Source: Archangiaceae bacterium
GTDB taxonomy: Bacteria > Myxococcota > Myxococcia > Myxococcales > Myxococcaceae
DNA: 64,000 nucleotides
Direction: 5' to 3'
Assembly: GCA_016714225.1 (NCBI GenBank)
Contig: JADJNS010000019.1
Coordinates: 62,001-126,000 of the forward strand
Part shown: positions 61,716-64,000 of the stretch, in pieces
Position numbering within the stretch: position 1 is the stretch's first letter
Layout: each line of letters begins with the position of its first letter
Made by a program: the position numbers and the translations under genes
The notes under the pieces: model-generated
Database searches by the model: none
Seen by the model: only the letters and a program-made list of their open reading frames with translations
What the model was told of the DNA's origin: nothing

Positions 61716-62609
61716 GTGCGATGCGCACGTCGCTTGCTCTCTCGCGCGGTCGTGCACCGAACCGGCGTGGTGGCCGTCTCGCTCTGGGTGGGCGCCTGCG
61801 CGGGCCCGCGCGTTCACTACCTCGCGGTCGCGGCCACGCCCGAGACCGCGCTGGAGCAGCTCGATGCCGGCGCGTACTGGTCGGCCCCTGCCGATGCCGG
61901 CGGGGTGCAGGCGTCGGTGTCTCCGCTTCCTGACGGCGGCACGCGGGTCGAGGTCATCGTGCCCGAGGGCCGCGAGCTGACGCTGTTCGAAGAGCCCGAG
62001 GTCACCCTGCAGACGGCGGGGCGGTTCGACCCCGGCCGCGCGCACCCGCTGAGCTGGGACACGGGCTGGGGCGCGTCGCTCGCGGTGTCGTCGGCGGCAC
62101 CGCTGACCTGGCGAGCCGATGCGTTCGCGCGCGTCGGGTACGCGTTCGTGCTGAGCGACCCGCCGCTGCGGTCGCGGCTGCGGTGGGCGATCGCTCCGAC
62201 GGTGGGCATGGGGGCGACGGTGCGCGGCCCGGGTGTGTTCGGCATTCGGCCGCAGGTCGGGCTGTCGCTCAGCTGGCAGCAGGTCGACGAGGTCGTCACC
62301 GGGCGCCCCCATCTCACCGGCAGCCGCTGGGCGCTCGACCTCTCGACGGCGGTGCTGGTGGCCGACGGGGCTGGGGTGTCGATGGAGGGCGAGCTGTGCC
62401 TCTCGTCGTCGCGGTGGGGAGGCCCGTGTGTTCGGGTCGGCTCGCCGCTGCGCGGGCCGAACGCGCTGGGAGCGTCGTTCGGCTACCGCCTGGGCGCCGA
62501 GCCTTCGATGTTCTTGTCGGGGGGCGCGCTGGTCGCCCTGGTCATCTCGGCGTTGCTGGCGGGAGCGCTCGGCGCGCTGGCGAGCGGCTGGAAGCCGGGC
62601 GGGGGCTGA
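61716..62609 (+). CDS. Lipoprotein of unknown function, beta-rich
   Basis: 297 residues from GTG at 61716; a GTG at 61752 gives MHRTGVVAVSLWVGAC, a cleaner lipoprotein signal, and is equally plausible. The mature chain is rich in beta-strand patterns with aromatic and Gly turns (LSWDTGWGASLAVSSAAPL, RWALDLSTAVLVADGAG) and ends in a hydrophobic helix (FLSGGALVALVISALLAGAL). Could be an outer-membrane barrel or a beta-sandwich; no family is recognised. Confidence 0.65.
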   Translation: MRCARRLLSRAVVHRTGVVAVSLWVGACAGPRVHYLAVAATPETALEQLDAGAYWSAPADAGGVQASVSPLPDGGTRVEVIVPEGRELTLFEEPEVTLQTAGRFDPGRAHPLSWDTGWGASLAVSSAAPLTWRADAFARVGYAFVLSDPPLRSRLRWAIAPTVGMGATVRGPGVFGIRPQVGLSLSWQQVDEVVTGRPHLTGSRWALDLSTAVLVADGAGVSMEGELCLSSSRWGGPCVRVGSPLRGPNALGASFGYRLGAEPSMFLSGGALVALVISALLAGALGALASGWKPGGG

Positions 62610-62649
62610 CGTGAGCCAGCCCCCACCCGCTCGAGACCGAAGCGCTGAA

Positions 62650-63105
62650 TCAGGTCTGGAAGCCGTCAGTCGGCGCGCAGGCGATGATGGTGCTGCCGTT
62701 CTTCATGCAGAATTGGTACTGAATCCACCGGTTGTTGGTGACGTTGCAGGTCTTCGTGCTCCCGTCTCCGCCGGTGTTGTCGCAGATGTGCCAGGCGCCG
62801 CCCTGCACGCGCCAGTAGACCCGCTGCCCCAGACCGTCGTTGTCCTGGTCGCGCAGAATGATGACCGCGCTCGACTTGGCGGTGCACGAGCCCTTCGGGT
62901 CGCCGCCCTTCAACAGGGTGTAGGTCTCGCCCAGAACGGTGGCGCTGTATTGCCAGGTCCAGCTGCCGGCGGCCGCCTGCAGCGCGCCTTCTTCGCTGGT
63001 GACTGCGTCTGCACCAGGCGCGTCGCTCTCATCGACGCCACACGCGGAGGTGAGGAACAGCGAAGCGAGAACGAGAACGGGCGAGAACAATCGCAGAGTG
63101 AACAC
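62650..63105 (-). CDS. Secreted lipoprotein, paralogue of the deleted remnant
   Basis: 151 residues from GTG at 63105 (MFTLRLFSPVLVLASLFLTS then AC, lipobox), preceded by AAAAAAGGAAATC, an unusually AT-rich ribosome binding site. The mature part is about 125 residues with beta-strand alternation (GSWTWQYSATVLGETYTLLK) and paired cysteines (SC..KSS, HICDN, TCNV, FCMK, IACAP). I recognise no family. A diverged, inverted and deleted copy lies 1.5 kb away at 61081-61198, indicating a locally duplicated gene. Confidence 0.75.
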   Translation of the reverse strand: MFTLRLFSPVLVLASLFLTSACGVDESDAPGADAVTSEEGALQAAAGSWTWQYSATVLGETYTLLKGGDPKGSCTAKSSAVIILRDQDNDGLGQRVYWRVQGGAWHICDNTGGDGSTKTCNVTNNRWIQYQFCMKNGSTIIACAPTDGFQT

Positions 63106-63438
63106 GTTGATTTCCTTTTTTGGGTATCGAGCGAAATGCTCGCCGCCTTAATCACCCTCACCCGCCGCCACATTCACAACAAAGCATGCACATTGTTAAT
63201 CATTGGCCGCGAGCCTCACTGCGTAGCGCTCGCGCACCTCAACTGTCTCGCTGAAGGAGACGGTTGGCGCGTGGGCGCAACAAGTTGACGAAAATGTTCT
63301 TACGATTCCGCGTTTCGTTGCGCAGCGGGTGAGCCCACGCGAACGCGGCGGCTCGGGTGCGGCAACCGACCGTGACGGCTGCCGATTACGGGTTCTGGCC
63401 AGCTCCTGCGTGGTGGGTCTCGAGGAGAGACACCACAC
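63106..63438. promoter_or_regulatory. AT-rich divergent promoter region
   Basis: 332 bases between divergent lipoprotein genes, with the lowest GC of the window (TTTCCTTTTTTGGG, CACATTGTTAATCATTGGC). It must hold promoters for both genes. The 25-bp dispersed repeat, copy 2, lies at 63275-63299. No terminator or RNA gene recognised. Confidence 0.55.
63275..63299 (+). repeat. 25-bp dispersed repeat, copy 2
   Basis: GCGCAACAAGTTGACGAAAA followed by TGTTC; 22 of 25 bases match copy 1 at 58356-58380. It lies 140-164 bases before the ATG of the next gene. Confidence 0.5.
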
Positions 63439-64000
63439 ATGGAACGCAGACTCGTCGCGGTCATCTTCATCGCGTTGTTCATCGCCGGTTGCGCGGGCCC
63501 AGCGGGCACGCCGTTCGACGGCGGCGCCGGTGGCACCGCCAGCGCGGGCGGAGGAGCCGGCGGCAGCGCCGGAGGCAGCAGCGCGACCGGCGGCGGGCTG
63601 GGTGGCGGCGCGCAGTGCACGCCGCTCACCTGCCAGACCGCGGGGCTCAACTGCGGCACCGGCAACGACGGCTGCGGCGGCACGCTCAACTGCGGTGCGT
63701 GCGCGTGCACGCCGAGCACCTTCGCCACCGACTGCCCGTCGAAGCCGTGCCAGGTCGCGACCGGCTGCACCGACAACACCTGCCTCTACGAGCCGGTGAC
63801 CTGCGCCTTCGAGCGCTGCGACGCGTGCACCGGGCAAGACGGAGGCGCCTGCGGCGACACCGACCGCCGCGCCTGCGGCGCCGGCTGCCCCGCCGACTTC
63901 TGCGACCCGTCGCCGTCGATGAGCGAGGGCCGCCTCAGCTTCGCGAACCGCTGCGTGGCGCGCGCCGACGTGCGCTGCGGCGTCTGCGACCTGGGCGGCC
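63439..64000 (+). CDS. Cys-rich lipoprotein, C-terminus outside the window
   Basis: 187 codons visible from ATG at 63439: MERRLVAVIFIALFIAGC, a lipoprotein signal (C18). A Gly/Ser/Ala linker (about residues 26-55) is followed by a Cys-rich module with many spaced pairs (CTPLTCQTAGLNCGTGNDGC, CGACACTPSTFATDCPSKPC and more), like the disulfide-rich stalks of myxobacterial surface proteins. The reading frame runs off the window without a stop. No downstream context is visible. Confidence 0.8.
   Translation, partial: MERRLVAVIFIALFIAGCAGPAGTPFDGGAGGTASAGGGAGGSAGGSSATGGGLGGGAQCTPLTCQTAGLNCGTGNDGCGGTLNCGACACTPSTFATDCPSKPCQVATGCTDNTCLYEPVTCAFERCDACTGQDGGACGDTDRRACGAGCPADFCDPSPSMSEGRLSFANRCVARADVRCGVCDLGG

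Overview
High-GC DNA (about 70% G+C, codons ending mostly in G or C) that looks like a myxobacterium (phylum Myxococcota). The pointers are a DUF2378 (Myxococcales-specific) protein, a MYXO-CTERM-like sorting tail, many Gly/Thr/Ser-linker lipoproteins, PEGA-domain Ser/Thr kinases, FHA-containing sigma-54 activators and an AgmX/PglI C-terminal-domain protein. I see no rRNA, tRNA, CRISPR array, prophage or intact insertion sequence.

Layout. 1-3.5 kb: a cut-off secreted protein, a DUF2378 protein, and an operon of a secreted protein plus a metalloprotease-like lipoprotein with a tandem inverted-repeat operator candidate upstream. 3.5-12.9 kb: locus A, a minus-strand operon (Ser/Thr kinase, FHA/sigma-54 activator, PEGA membrane protein, beta-helix lipoprotein) divergent from a DUF1592-DUF1552 pair. 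12.9-19.3 kb: phosphoesterase, small lipoprotein plus AurF-like di-iron protein, a frameshifted GAF histidine kinase, an LCCL lipoprotein, a VOC protein and an NlpC/P60-like protein with seven propeller repeats. 19.4-26.8 kb: locus B, a paralogous version of locus A in which DUF1592, DUF1552, membrane protein, kinase, FHA activator and lipoprotein are all co-directional and may form one operon. 26.8-28.2 kb: non-coding, with an 835-bp inverted-repeat element.

28-37 kb: secreted phosphoesterase, CBM9-like lipoprotein, GlsB-type membrane protein, ROK kinase, AgmX/PglI-domain protein, phosphoribosyltransferase, frameshifted topoisomerase IB, a MarR regulator with an operator candidate in front of a flavin halogenase-like oxidoreductase, AI-2E-type transporter and a TIGR02206 membrane protein. 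37.7-43.7 kb: two signalling units, a receiver protein plus a 1261-residue triple-kinase hybrid, and a LytS/LytTR pair. 43.7-49.6 kb: DUF3494 (ice-binding-fold) lipoprotein plus outer-membrane barrel, SDR oxidoreductase, Cys-rich lipoprotein, DUF2325 protein and a MYXO-CTERM surface protein. 49.8-55.5 kb: operon of two hotdog dehydratases and a CheR-like methyltransferase, then a GNAT protein and a PL8-type lyase. 55.5-60.8 kb: Rossmann protein, DUF4105/Lnb-like membrane protein, unknown protein, CBS protein and MgtC/DUF4010 membrane protein. 60.8-64 kb: an abnormal poly-C/poly-G tract, an internally deleted gene remnant and its intact paralogue, and two further secreted proteins, the last running off the window.

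The main biological story is the pair of paralogous loci A and B. Each combines a membrane PEGA-kinase, an FHA sigma-54 activator, a two-helix membrane partner, a Cys-motif lipoprotein and a DUF1592/DUF1552 exported pair. Locus A also carries four copies of a short palindromic repeat, all inside reading frames; two of them appear to supply the ribosome binding site and GTG start of exported proteins. Two genes (GAF kinase, topoisomerase IB) carry single frameshifts that could be real or sequencing errors; the poly-C tract at 60.9 kb makes local sequence error a live possibility.
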